Shown here: one piece after another, positions 1 to 13,000 of the stretch
How the letters are laid out: every line of letters starts with the position of its first letter
How positions within the stretch are numbered: the first letter of the stretch is position 1
NCBI GenBank assembly: GCA_948470475.1
Contig: OX419339.1
Span: 14,329,863 to 14,393,862 of the forward strand
Length of the DNA stretch: 64,000 bases
DNA from: Galaxea fascicularis
Taxonomy: Eukaryota > Cnidaria > Anthozoa > Scleractinia > Euphylliidae
Direction: 5' to 3'
Notes under the pieces: generated by a model
Database searches by the model: none
Told to the model about the DNA's origin: nothing
What the model saw: only the letters and a program-made list of their open reading frames with translations
Made by a program: the position numbers and the translations under genes

Positions 1-243
1 CAATGAGTAATAGTAATTGGAACGACCGGACTACAATTCAGGGAGTAATCGAGCGAGTAATTTCAAAATCAGACGAGCATGATTTCTCTCTGAATTATAC
101 AACACGAAGTCCAATTACTAATTAATCGTATCAATAACAACTTTCGACATTAAGAAGATTTTGAGAACCTCCTTTGAGTGCAAAAGTCAGTGGTATGTTC
201 CAAGAATCTTACAAACAGAAGAAAAACATTGTGGAGGAAGCCA

Positions 244-516
244 TTAAGCCCGCCGCACACGTGAGGAAAGAGCTGAGCAAAATTCCTCGCAAGGTAATTA
301 GCTCAGCCGTTTCCTCACGTGTGCGGCAAATTTTTGGTGAAAAATTCGCCTCACGAGGCCGTGAGGACAATATCAAACATGTTTGATATTTTCCTCATCA
401 CCTCGCGAGGCGAATTTCTCACCGAAAATTTGCCGCACACGTGAGGAAACGGCTGAGCTAACTGCCTCGCGAGGAATTTTGCTCAGCTCTTTCCTCACGT
501 GTGCGGCGGGCTTTAA
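244..516. mobile_element. Fold-back MITE flanked by TTAA (piggyBac-like target)
   Basis: A large inverted repeat is centred near 381 (aatatcaaacatgtttgatatt). The arms run about 246-380 and 382-514 and match almost base for base. TTAA lies at both outer edges (244-247 and 513-516), the target site used by piggyBac elements. Each arm is itself a hairpin: the motif cgcacacgtgaggaaa occurs four times in alternating orientation, so four CACGTG hexamers sit in 270 bp. Open frames in both directions translate to the same peptide because of the symmetry and are not genes. Assignment to piggyBac rests only on the TTAA flanks. Confidence 0.75.
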
Positions 517-527
517 AGTGCATGTAA

Positions 528-648
528 TTGACGCGGGAACGGCGTAGGTGTCCAATTACAGTAATCCAATTATAAAAAGTTGCAATTGGATACCTGTAAC
601 TGGACACCCACGTAATCGTAGCATCAATTACGCGACAAATAGGCGCGC
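528..648. repeat. Imperfect inverted repeat (taattgacgc / gcgtaatt-type arms)
   Basis: The arm with taattgacg and gtgtccaattacag near 528-572 is mirrored by the arm with ctgtaactggacac and tcaattacg near 593-635. It abuts the TTAA-flanked element, and the segment 1-240 carries similar caatta/taattg words. This may be the interior or edge of a second, older element. No target duplication was identified. Confidence 0.4.
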
Positions 649-690
649 GCAGAACCAATCAGAATTTGTTATAGATACAATTAGTATAGG

Positions 691-847
691 AAATCGCACG
701 ACCTTCTCGTACAATTCGGAATTAATAGGTACTCGTGATTTTAAAAGTTCTCAAAATTGCACTCGCCTAAAGGCTCGTGCGATTTGAGAACTTTCAAAAG
801 CACGAGTATCTATTAATCCCGAATTGTACGAGAAGGTCGTGCGATTT
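691..847. mobile_element. Fold-back MITE with 60-bp arms
   Basis: The arm beginning aaatcgcacgaccttctcgt (691) is mirrored by the arm ending acgagaaggtcgtgcgattt (847). The arms continue inward through attaatag and agttctcaaa, leaving a short loop around 757-790. The element is non-coding and no clear target duplication was seen. Confidence 0.7.
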
Positions 848-1047
848 TTTATTTATAGTACATTCAACAAAATCACGAACTTACGCGCCGTTGTCATGGA
901 AACTTAATAGGTACTTCTGCTCTCGACCAATCAAAATTGAGTAATTTTGTTACGATACGATACGATATCCATTTTTATAGAGGGTATAGACATGTTTAAC
1001 CCAATAAGAGTTTTCTAACACATGGCCCACTCTGAACCTCCGGGGTA

Positions 1048-1163
1048 GCACTTTCTCCTCAGTTATTTAAAGACCCTGAGTGTTGGTCCGGCCAGGGCTG
1101 GAACTCCCGACCTCCCGTACAGCATTCCGGCCGGCTCTACCACTGAGCCAACCGGTCGGCGGT
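1048..1163 (-). mobile_element. tRNA-derived SINE head, family A, truncated
   Basis: Read on the minus strand this begins with a tRNA-like promoter: ggttggctcagtggtagagc is the A-box region and ggtcgggagttccagccc a decayed B box. It continues into the family body (accaacactcagggtcttta ... gaggagaaagtgc). The same head occurs at 46920-47035 and 54420-54538 on the minus strand. Confidence 0.8.
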
Positions 1164-1877
1164 TGTTGAGTGTACTATAATGATGATAATAGTGAACCTA
1201 AGTATTTTCCAGTTAACATCCCGTTTTCCTGATTGTTTTCATACTGTTTTCTAGAGTTTGTGGACATTCGTAAGTGTTTGCGCAAAGCGGATAACCCCAT
1301 GATACTCGACACCAATTTTCCTGCAGTTGAGTTACGGCAATGAACAAGTTGTTTTCCTGAACATTTTCCTCAGTAGTTGAGTGCCTGTGATTACGGTGTT
1401 CGTACATTATTATCCACTGAGGGGTTAACACCGTGAAAACGTGATAATCAAGAGCGGTTTTCCTACACGTGTATTACGGCAATTAACATTCCATTTTCTT
1501 GAAGGTTTTTTGTCGTGAATGAACAAAAACTGACAAACTGGCGCTTGCTTGTGTTGGTAGAACTGCAGCATGCAGCGTTGCGCATGTTGACAAGCGAAGT
1601 GTGTAGCCGAAGAAGCATGACCGACTGCTGGAATAACGTTCGTTGTTTTTAACCTATTGCCGTTTCTGTTTGTGCTCTTACCGGTTGGAGAACAATTGCG
1701 TCCAATGCTTCCGGAGCCACGACATTTAACAGCGCTTGGCTGTTTGCTATTTTTCTAGCCTGTATCATTAAAGTAGCGTTTACTATCCTTTTTCAGAAAA
1801 TAATCTAAGATCAACAGCGATCAGGAGTTCTAAAACGCACGGTTTTTGATTCAATAACATACGGTTTGTATTTTAAC
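1164..1877. other. No gene recognised
   Basis: This stretch holds only short open frames without recognisable similarity. No repeat structure or RNA gene was identified. Confidence 0.4.
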
Positions 1878-2140
1878 TCGGATAAGGACTTTAAACCGGA
1901 GGTCCCCGCGTCTCACAACTCTTCACAATTGATTCTGTGGGACGTTAAAGAACCACTAGGGACATAACGAACCCTGGCTGTGACCACCCCTAGTGCTGAC
2001 CTGTTCTATTCAGCAAGTGGCCGGCTTGGCGTGATATTCCGAAAAGGCTTATGGTTTATGAGGCCACAGGCATAACAGCCATAAGTCAATGGGACTTTGC
2101 CGAGTGCTGAAATCATGTAGATGTAGATGTTGATGAGAAC
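1878..2140 (+). mobile_element. SINE family A, 3' body fragment
   Basis: The words ggataaggac, accggaggtcc, tctgtgggacgttaaagaac and gaccacccctagtgctgac match, on the opposite strand, the body of the SINE copy at 54215-54538. The fragment lacks the tRNA head and ends in a short (gatgta)n run, a typical SINE 3' tail. Confidence 0.7.
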
Positions 2141-2189
2141 TCCGAACACCGAACGACAAATGATGGTCACTGGTACATAGTTTGACTGG

Positions 2190-2440
2190 CTGGATGGGTT
2201 ATTTGTGTCGGATGTGTCATTTTTGGCAGTTGTGTCACTTGTGGTGGATGAGTCATTTGCACCGGATGGGTCAGTTCAGTCATCTGTAACAGCTGGGTCA
2301 TTCGTGCCAAATGGGTCATGTGTTGTCAGTTGTGTCATCTATGCCAGTTGGGCCATTCGTGCCAATAATTTGTGCCAAACGGGTCATTTGTGTCATAGCC
2401 AGCTGGGTAATTTCCATCGGATGATTTATTTGTGCCGCAT
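2190..2440. repeat. Degenerate minisatellite, about 18-21 bp unit
   Basis: The phrase gggtcatttgtgccggat recurs with substitutions and small indels about a dozen times (for example near 2217, 2250, 2268, 2297, 2320, 2385). An open frame of 82 codons across it reflects repeat periodicity and not a gene. Confidence 0.75.
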
Positions 2441-2453
2441 CATCAGCATTTGA

Positions 2454-5209
2454 ATTGATATTTCCTTAACATAACAAGGAAAAAGCTCCAATGATTATTA
2501 ATTTCTTTGGAAAACCAACATCAGCTTTTCATTCAATTTCATGATTCTCGGCATTCCGGCTCGGCTCGGCGTGAAAAAATTTCCTCTTTGATAAATTGTT
2601 TGTGGGCGTGGCTTAGGGGTACGGTTAGATGCTCGCAAAAAAGGGGAAATAATGACACCTACATGTTTGTAGATAAAACCCTCCATTAAGACCATCTGAA
2701 TGAAGGCCCGCCAGCATTATTCCTTTGCTGTGCTGTTCGTTTGTCGACATAGAAAAAGCTACGAGGTGCTTATCGCTTCTCACCATTACAAAACACATTT
2801 GAAGTTTAAAAAATTCAGGGGCTCGCAGCTACAACATTAAACAAAATACTTGAAGTGTTATTTCCGTAGTTCCGAGATAGTTAACGACCTTCCACGCTGT
2901 TGAAACGTACACCTTGATTTTGACGTGTTCGGAACGGCTGAAATGAAAGTCACAGAAAGTCCTTGGGATCCGGATGAAGCATCCCAAATTTCTGACATTT
3001 TAATATCTTTCAAAAAAGGCTAGTTGGTTTCTCTGGTGATTCGAAACTTTGTGATGGCATCAATTCAATCCCAATTTCGCAGGTGGCTTAGAACTTCCGG
3101 ACAAATACTCCATCTTATTTTATCTCTCACTGAGTTAGTACGCGCGCTATGATGGGTCAATTTTACTGTACGGCCTGTACTGTACTGTATGTTGATTATC
3201 TTTGAAATATCTACTAAACTTGATGATTCCAAATAAGTCAAATAGGAGGCGGGGGCGGTGGGAGCTGAGTTGTCATGTGCTTACATTGGACGTTTGGCGC
3301 GAAATTTTTCTTCACTTTTTCGTCACCCTTGATTTCACCATTTCCGATATATTCAACGAATCTGTACATAATTTGAACGGCAGCAAGAAAGAAAAAAATC
3401 CGGCTCTTGCAGGAAGTGAAAACTCAACAGGTAACTGAGCTATTGTAGCTTTTTACTCTGCTGCAACTTGTTTTTCTCCCCGAGACCAGAAAAACAGCGA
3501 ATGTTGAGTTGAGTTCTTTAGAAAAGAGGCGATTTTCCCCACGTGTAAAAGCATCTGCTCTTGCTCAGTTTCGTTGCTGATAAAAATGCCAAAAGGCGGG
3601 TAAACTTCAATAATTTTAGACATGTCAAGCCAGGCGAGCAAGAGACTTTTCATTTTAAAAAAAATGAACGAGGTTATACAAGGGCGATATATTTACGCGA
3701 TGATAAGACCCACCAGTCTAACCATTTGAAAGAAAACTCAGCATTTACAGAGGAGCGGAAAGGGGGAGGGAAGGGTCCTCGAGGTTCTGCGGCTTTTGGT
3801 ATACAAGTGTTCCTAGGGGGAAGTATGGCGTCTTCATCCGTGCAACTGGACTATTTGTTTACTATTCAATATCATATTTTGCTTTTTATCGACATGTGAG
3901 CAAATAGAATAGAATTTAGACCAAGTTAAAATAACATCGGCTTTCCTTTTTTATCGCAGGCTTTAGCGCACTTGGTGACGCACACCTTGTAGTGCAGACC
4001 TTTTGCGTGACGAGCCAAAAGAGGATATGCGCAGGAGGCTAGGGAAATAAGAGACATGTTTTCGCTGCGTCATGAGGTCTCTGAATCGGAATATGGCTTC
4101 CGTGTGAGGCATACAATAGAACGCCTGCCCTAACTATTGATTCAGTCTTGAAAGGCACAGTGAAGGAAAGGCTAGGCTAATCTTAGTATCAGCCCGTCCT
4201 AAGGGGGAGGGACCGATCTGCCCCCACCCCCTGCTGCAACCCCCTTACTCCACCACTAAGAAAAGCCTGTTACTCAGGCTAACGCTACGCAAACAATAAA
4301 ATCCACTGAGACGGTATAAAAATGTTGAAAGTAAATTTCTATTGAAAAAATAATCATTTTTTGTTTACAACGGATTTATAAAGAATGTACGTTTGTCGTA
4401 GTAACGTAAAACAAACTGATCTAATTAATCAGTCTTACGTTTTGTGATATTAAGACTATCTGTCACCGTGTGAATGTATATCCTTCAAACCACAGCCTTA
4501 AATGAACCACAAGAGTTTAACTCGTTTGAGCAACTCGGGGGAAGCGGCGGATTTACCACCTTCCAGCTCCCAACGCCATGGCTCAGTATAAGTTCCGTTT
4601 ACCAACGATCTTTTTACTCCCTGATCCTTTCCATTTTCAGCAGGTACCAACATGACCAACATCGATAACCTTACATGCGTTGGTTACAGACAATCAAGAC
4701 AGCGCTTTCCATTTGAGTGTCGTAAACCCAAAGCCGAAGTAATTACTATTCAATCATCGGACGCAAACAACGCAATGAGCCCATCAGAATACGAAGAAAT
4801 TATATGTAGCCGATGCCAAACGTGGTTTAGTGTTATCTGTACTCTTATAGACAACGATATTCGTCATCACAGTGGTCAAAATGTTGTGGACTCACGAGGC
4901 GCAGCCACAATATCAGCGTCAAAGAAATGTTAACTTCAGAGCGCGAGAGATGAAAAAGGCATTGCGTGACAAGTTGACGCGAGCAGCGTTGTCTGGACTC
5001 TTATCGACAACGACAAATTAGCCAATCAGATTGCGAGATTACCAGCAATAATTGTGGTTTTGCTTTTGGTTTTCATTGGTTGAGGAAGTGGCATGAATTC
5101 GCCTAATCAATCATTCGTCCAAGGAAAGCAAAACGAAAGGAAACGCGTCTAACCTTTGACACTTAATTAAAACCACTCGGATACACCAAATTCCAAGCAT
5201 CCGCAGCAT
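2454..5209. other. Intergenic, no supported gene
   Basis: Several short open frames exist (for example 4652-4933), but none has a recognisable family signature or clear splice context. Nothing else was identified. Confidence 0.4.
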
Positions 5210-5566
5210 GTGGGCAAATCGCCGTTTCGAGATTTAACATTTTCCAATGTCACAATCAAAGAGGTTCATGGGGCATGTATTCAGTCCCCTTGCTCTCCCT
5301 CCGCGCCTCATTTTTCTCTCTCCAGTCTCCGCTCTGTTAAACAGAAAAGCGTGGAGCTTGACATCCTTTCTGGATACTTTCTCGTCAGAACGCAACAGTG
5401 CAATAACTGGACCAACTTTTCCACACCAGCTGCATGTCGGCAGATCACATTTCACGATGATCGATTTGCCACCTTTAAAGAAGCCCTCGGCTGGGGCTTT
5501 CCCTATTCTCACAGAATTCTTTCGTTTCTAAGCACGCGCTGCATGGCTGATGGCTCCACTTCATGA
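5210..5566. other. Overlapping open frames, probably old repeat sequence
   Basis: Three overlapping frames (5210-5566 plus, 5234-5512 minus, 5247-5531 plus) stay open over 280-350 bp. None has a domain signature that I recognise. They lie downstream of the WDR59 stop codon and might belong to its 3' flank or an old transposon. No function is proposed. Confidence 0.25.
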
Positions 5567-5770
5567 AGATTTTCCCTAATCGTCCACCGTCCCAAGAGGT
5601 CTAATCACCACATAATTCTCGCTGACGTATTCCGTGCAAACGTACCCGTAAAATGTCTGAGGATCTGCGACCTTCTACTACATGACGATTTACCCTAATC
5701 GCTCATCATCTCGAGCGGTGCAATGGTCACACTATTTGCCATTACAGCATTCGTGTAAGCGCGCCGTCAG
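5562..5770. repeat. Diverged tandem duplication at the WDR59 3' end
   Basis: A block of about 90 bp starting at 5562 (catgaagattttccctaatcg) recurs at 5681 (catgacgatttaccctaatcg), 119 bp further on. Matching words continue through gcattcgtg/gtattccgtg. The second copy overlaps the last codons and stop of WDR59. Confidence 0.6.
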
Positions 5771-7028
5771 TCCACTATAAATGTACCAACTTCTAAGCAC
5801 CTGCAGCCGCACCCTGAGGGACAAACATCCATTGACTCAAACCACGTCATGAGATGATACGTGTGCCCGCCGTGACCGCACGCCACACAGAAGTTACTTG
5901 CTCCTGTCACAAATAAACAAAACGAGATACTTCGAGCAGGTCAAACAACAAACGGTATTCTGACATTACAAGAATGGGTAAAAATGGGGTTTGTACATGT
6001 TGTACGTGGTACAAGGCCAAGAATTTAAGACCATGAAACTGAGAAAGTTTGGGAAAGCAGGGGTGCGACGCGTGATGGAAAGGAAGCAACGGCCCGTCAA
6101 TAGGGAGCTTAAGCAATGACGACGGCGACGGAAGCGAAAACGTCATTTTAAAATAGAACTTGCCATTTCTGTAACTCTTTCGCGATTATTCCTAATAAGG
6201 AAGATATCGTTGACGTCACCTACTGTCATTAATGTGCCGTTGGCTGTTGAAACAAAGGGTCTTTTGTTCCTGTCGTTGGCACATTTGAATAACAAAAGCA
6301 ATGTTTGTAAACATATATCTTCCCTATTGTTTAGCATGGAAATGTTGGAGAACTGTCCAGGTTCTAAATTACTATTAATGAAGTTAAAGCAAGAATAAAG
6401 AAAGAAAATTCATCGTCATGCGCTCACGTTCTGAAGAAAACCTAAAAGTCGGTCACTTTATGTTGTTTTGTTTCAGAGGACCAAATGTACCAAAATGTAA
6501 AACGCGCGTGCAGAAACCCACTGTTTTGTGGCTTCCTCGTTGCCATTGCCGTCGTTAAAACACCCTAAAAACATGCACACCACGTTTCAGCGAAGAGAGA
6601 CGCCTGGAAACGAGGTAACTAAAATATGTAGTAAGGACAAGACGCCAGAATCACTCCTCCTTACAAAAAGAATGTCTCTGCCATCAGTTTGTCTCTTTCA
6701 TATCCCCAAGAGCCCGTGACATCCCTTGTTAGGGTGTAACGTAATACTGGGATCCACCCGTTGATGGAATCGAAGTCTTGTGTTATGATCACGACAACAG
6801 CTACACGTAGACGCAGCCTTCACTGTACAATCCCCCGAGTGGTTAGTAAGTTGGTTCTGTCCAAAGGGCCGACATTAAAGGTTCAACTGTAAATCAAGAT
6901 ATTTTAACCGCAACTCTTACCTCTCACAGCCACATGACAGATGACGCATTGAAGTCCTACAGCTTTGCAAGACCAGCACTGAGCTCCACGCAGTTTCTGT
7001 AAACAGCTGTGACATCGGGTACTGAATT
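5767..7028 (-). CDS. WDR59: WDR59 exons 23-24: C-terminal zinc-binding region
   Basis: Residues about 887-967 hold paired cysteines and histidines: RCHSC, QCWSC, CVICH, CVACGHGGH, then CPSGCGCRC. This matches the RING-like/zinc-finger C-terminus shared by WDR59, WDR24 and MIOS. The protein ends EVGTFIVD before a TGA at 5767-5769. Confidence 0.93.
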
Positions 7029-10000
7029 CTACGACGAAAAGTGAACAATAATAATCAGAGGAATCAAGTACGAAGGACGTTTGACACTACTTTACAGTAT
7101 TCGGTTTTGGATTGACGTCGACAGTGCCTGACCTTATCTTTCTAACAAGTTAGTCTAAGGACTAGTGGAGTCTAAAATATACTAGCAAAATGGTAGCCAA
7201 GCATCGGTCACCTCTTAAGACCAATACTGTGATTGCTAAGCTTGTATCAGCTTGTATTTCTTTTTTGTGATCAACTACACTGTTTGAATTTCTCTTCATC
7301 AATACTATCTCCAAAACCTCTTCTATTACAAGTAGCCCAGTGGCTAGTGGTTCTCAAATTTTACCAGCCCAAAACAAATTTCTACTAGTCCTGGGCTACT
7401 GGACTACTGTTCAGGTCGAACACTGGTCGATATCAATAAGATAATCACGTTGGTTTTGTGTTATCATGTTCTAAAGTAATGAATTTTCCCAATCAGGTTT
7501 GCATTTCTAATGCTGTTGGCGCCAATTTTAATGCTTTTCCGCTCTTGGTACCAGTTTGTACATTCCTCCGGTCTTACTACTGATTAGCAATAAATTCCCT
7601 GTTTCCTCGCACTTGCCGACAGTTGATATGTCTTGCACCCTTTTAGAAGCTGTTTTTAGTGTTTTCCAGCGCTTAGCACAACTCGCAAGCCTTTGTCCGA
7701 GTTCCAATAGCTTCAAAGGGTTGTCTGTATCTGTCGTGATTCGCCAGATGTTACTAATAGGCCATATTCATATTATCGGTATTGAACTGGATCTAGCATG
7801 AAGTGGAGGCTCTTGCGGGGGAATCTTTTCATATGTAGATCCATGCTAGATCCAGTTCAATACCGAGAATACGAAGATGGCCTATTTGTGTTTGGTTTTC
7901 AGCAATAAATTAGAAACAACTTAGTAAATCGAGAAATGTTCCAGGACTTCTCCATCGAATTTGCCGAGAATGGCACCATTTAACTTTTCAGACTGGTCAG
8001 CGGAGTTCACTTACCAACACCACTGTGAGGTTGTTGAGGTTCGCTCAAGAATTTGACGACTTCGGCTCTTTTGCCAAGAAGATTCCAGCGGTACAAAACA
8101 TCAGCGTACTGTTTTATGTAGTGATCGTGTAATCTTAGCTTAGAAACATCGACAAATCTGAAAGGAAACCAGACTCAGATAACACTTGTCTAGCTACTGG
8201 ACTAAGACTTCACTTGGCCATAATACGCCAATTTATGTTAGCAAAATATCGTGCAAATACATACACAGGAAACGAGAATGAGGAATGCAGTTCAAGTGTA
8301 TATTCTTGGAACTGTTCACACACCTGTCCTGATATTTTAAGCAACTATTTTGCCACAACAACTACAATATATGCACGGAGACAAAGAAGGAGAATAAAAG
8401 AATTTGATAGAGCGATTTGTTCTGAGCAATCCTCACGTGCTGTGGCTATCTAAACTCGCTCTGCGATTGGTTTGTAGAACTCGTAGCACTTTCACAACCA
8501 GTGAAAGGCAAAGGCGAAACCGAAACCAATCCTTCGTTCTAAAAGTGTGAGGCAAATCGTTACGCTTCAAGTCTCGCGCGAAATCAATTCCGGTGAGTTG
8601 GGTGGGCTCTCAAAAAGGAGTCGTGGCGATCCGTGTCGGGTTAAGTGAATTCGACAACATTTACACCGTTCGCTATTACCACTATTACTATTACTACTAT
8701 TATTACCACTATAACGTTATGCTGGATTTTTCAGTTCTAAGTCTGTTGCGAAATGACTTCCGTTCAACTCGGGTTGTTCACCATCCTGGTCCATACGACA
8801 CAGATTGAACAAACCTCGCACACGCTAATTTCCCGCGTTTGGAGTCGGCTACGTTCATCTGCTTTGAGTTCTGATTGGTTCATTTCAAGTACAAGTTCTT
8901 CATTTACCACTACGCAGATTTAGTAAAACAAAATGAGGACGCGATTGAGCGCGAGGAAAGGACTGAACGATCCTTGGAAACCCAGGGGCAGATAGTCGGG
9001 ATAAGACGAAGTACGGGACTTGCGAAAGTTTGGAAGGCGAGAGGAAGAGCCCCTGGGTACATTTCTTTAATGGACTAGTTTCAGAACCCATTCAAATCCA
9101 TCTTTCTGATTGAATACAAATTTGGTGGCATTGCATTTTTGGTGCCCAATCGGCGATCAGGATATATCGCGCTCTTTTCGAGACGCCTTATACGGACAGG
9201 AAAGTGTTAAATTTGCTGTCGACAATATTTACAATCTCTGCAAAACCAAAGCAAACGCAACTAACTTTCAATGCTGCAATGAAAACCACCCTAATTTTTC
9301 CAGAGTGAATTGTAAATTGCTCTGTTTTAGGATAAATTGAAGCCTTACTCACCGACAGTCTTTTTCGTATTGTTTTCGTTGTTCCTCCCTAGGATCTTTT
9401 GTGCGTATAAACACAGGTGGCGACCAACCACCACTAAAAGGAAACGTGACCTCACTCCATTCACTTGATGGCGATTCCTGCTCTAAATGATCAGTGACGT
9501 TACCGAGGGACTTGGGACGCTTGACGGACTAAAACATGAAGACAAAAGTAAACTTAAGGCCTGTCTGTATGCAGGATTGATTACGGTGCATCGCGGAACC
9601 ATGGTTCTGGTTTCGCGCAACATCAGTGACGGTATCAAAATGCAGAATCTGCTCACTTAACTCCTCACACTGCATACAATAATCGATGATGAATTTGTTG
9701 AAACATCGCTACACACCTTTGTTTATCATTTCTCTATTCTAATGGCCTCTATGTTTGACGCAGTAGTGAGAAGAGAGGGACATTTGTGGTGGGGGCTGAA
9801 CACCGCAACACCGCAAAAATAAAAAAATAAAAAAATAATAATAATAATAGTAATAGACGAACACCGCATGATCGCAAGAAAAGTCCACGAAACACCGTCA
9901 CCGCAACAATTATTTTTATACCTAAACAATTTTCCACAAAATAAACATCAAAACGTACGCTTGTCAATGCAAGTGACCAGGTACTGGGTGCTCTGGATCT

Positions 10001-13000
10001 CAGGGGTTTAGAGGTTATGGACTACCAACTACTTTTCTTAGAGCACAGCCTTGGTTAGTACTCCTCGATTACAGCTTATTCTCGACGGCGACGATTTCAA
10101 GGAAATAAAATAAAACTACTACACCTGATTGTTTCTTTTCATTTCTTTTTCGCCTTTCAGTGTAATAATTAGAAATTGATGCGACTATCAGAGAGAGGTA
10201 CCAGACCATGTTTACCTGTGAAGGAGCTTCGTTACATGGTGCTGAAGAGCCAAACGTGAAGGACTTGCTTGAGGGAATCACCTCGGGTTTGAAGCTGTTT
10301 TTCGGAGGTTTAAAGGAGTCTGGTAAGGAGTGATGAACCAGTACGCATGACAACATTCCTAATGTCTGGATGTCCCGGATGCTTAAGTAATAATCCATGC
10401 TATTGATCAGAGCATCGAAGAAGTTAGAACCTAACAACCAACAGCTAAGAAAGGTTATAAATGAAGGTTATAAGGAGATTATAAAACAGAATTAATCAGA
10501 GATCAGTTAAGTGCGTTCGACTAACACTCATTCCCAGCGCTTCTTCGTTTGAAGTGCTCCAGACAGATAGACGTCCCAACAAGACAGCTAAAATGTGAAC
10601 TCGAATGCCATCGACCGATACCCGCGTTCGTTGACGAATCGTATAATAATGATGACGACTTTTTAAAGGTACTTACAGCGAACTGACCAATTTGCGGCCA
10701 AACGGATGAAGGGCCCAGGGCGATTCGTCCATAGAATCAGAGGGCGCAAGCTTCTTGTCGAGAATCAAACTCAAAAGGGACCACATCTGCACCAGGTCTC
10801 TGCGGCCCGTTGTCATGGCAGCAGAGAGGTTCTTCTTGCAAATCTCGGTGATATCGTTTCCCTCAAGCCTTAAGACGAAAGTTTACGGCGCAAGTCAACC
10901 AACAAGAATGGGAAACTATTCTAATATAATTTTGATTTTTTTGTTGGCTTACAGAATTTACGGAGATGAGTGGTAACGTTTTCTGTGGGTGGTGATGTTT
11001 ATAATACTGTATTTGTCGGAGACTGGACCCGAATGTTGTTAGGAATTTGATGGACAGATATGTGATTATAAACATGCGAGTGCAGTGGACCGTAGAACTT
11101 CCTTTCCTTGCGATGAGATTTGTGAAGCGCGGTGAATAAACCTGTTGAGATTAATCTTGTGACTTGTGACCTTAGTTGGGGAAACTAAACTATCATTTGC
11201 TACTGGGGGCAATCCCGACATATTTTCAAAGTGTCATCATACAACTGAGAGCTGTTGGTTAGTGCATTACTGCGATGCTGTTTGGAACAGTTGTTACTTG
11301 AGTGTTGTAAAACCAAACCCAAGACAAGACACAAAGTGATAAACACTTCAATGAACCAATCGTTTTCCTGCGAAGCAACAACAGGCAACCTGTCACGGTG
11401 GTCACAGCATCATGAAATAGGCCATTTTCGTATTCTCGGTATTGAACTGGATCTAGCATGAGATGGAGGCTCTTGCGGGGGAATCTTTTCATATGTAAAT
11501 GTATTCCCCCGCAAGAGCCTCCACTTCATGCTAGATCCAGTTCAATACCGAGAATACGAAAATGGCCTATTCACAAGTCACGTCCAAAGTGGACGAATGG
11601 GAATGCGTGATGTCCGCGTTAAAGAATCACGCAACACAACCCAAAACATTTCACTTACGTGTAAGCCTGACCCAGAGACTGGTGAATCGGCATCATGGCG
11701 CTGACGTCACGAATCACAACGAGGCCAACATCGCTGTTACGTGAGGGCACCCCACTGTACTTTTGTCCTTCCCGTAGATCATCTTGCTGCAAGACGCAAA
11801 CGCAAAGTAAAATAAGTTACGTCTAGTTGCCTGCTAACTGTTAAGGCGGCTCGTGCGGCACTGACAGTGCAAGTTCCTAATTCACCTACATGACTTCGCG
11901 TCTTGTAAATCATTGTCCTCGAAGATGACTGCTGACCAAATGAACCGAACGTGTGTCTGTGGTGTGACTTCTGAAGGGAACTGTTGATGAGAGGTGGCAA
12001 CGCTGGACCGCTACTGGGACGAGAACTGTACGCCGAAAAAGCCGAGAGAGATCTGGTGACAAGAAATGAGTAAGATTACCGTCAAAACAAGCGAACTGAA
12101 AGCTAAGCAAGAAGGCGATGGACTAACCAAGACGACTCAGTGATAAACAATGAAGGAAACCAGCACAGAGAATTTACCTCTACTCCGTATTGGCGTTTTA
12201 ATTACAATTAAGAGAATGAAGTTCGAATCACTAAAGATCTTTTCTCCGTTGGGTTTTTCCAGAAATCTTGAGAAGGGGACGAGATACCAGGAAAAGCTAC
12301 ACTTTGTAACGTAACTACGAATGACAGCTTGAATCCGACTGTGCAACTTAGTTCGAGAACTGTAATCAAAGTGCTGACGAAACTAAAACCATAATAGAAC
12401 CAACACAAATACGAGAACCAGATAGATAAAAACAAAACAAAAAATAAAACAAAAAGGAAAACTTAGCATTGAATGATGAAATTATCCTGTGTATTTCAGT
12501 GGATTTAGTAAGCTGTAAAATCGCCAAACGTTTTGCCTCACAATATGGTGAACCAGATTAAATTCAAACAAACTGATAATCAGCCTGAATGACAAACACA
12601 ACAGCCTTTCTGCAGGGTTGTTACTCTATTAATTGGCTTAGCATACCTTGGGGTAGGTTCTCCACCAGTCCCCACACGACCACTGTACCTCCCCGGTAGA
12701 TTGAAACACACCAATAATCCTGAAAAAAATAATCCAAGAAACGAAGGTCAGTTTACATCAGTTACACAAACTTGTTTTGGGTGTAGATGTACACATACTG
12801 TTTTCGCAAGCCCTGATTGATTGCTCATAATTCTAATGGTATTTTCTATTTATTTTATTTATCTAACGGCATTGTCCTTCACGTTGGCAGAAATGAAATG
12901 TTTAATTAAAGTTGGCTGGCCACGGGTTTGGCATATGCTGAGTATTCTTCACCTCAATGTCGGTCATAGTATCACATTTACCATATTTGTGAATAATGGA

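Noticed and set aside
174..555. Open frames of 60-70 codons on both strands with the same peptide (VRKELSKIPR...)
   Set aside because: They arise from the palindrome of the fold-back element; identical peptides on both strands show the symmetry and not a gene.
2205..2453. 82-codon frame
   Set aside because: It translates a degenerate minisatellite; periodic Val/Ser composition and no domain.
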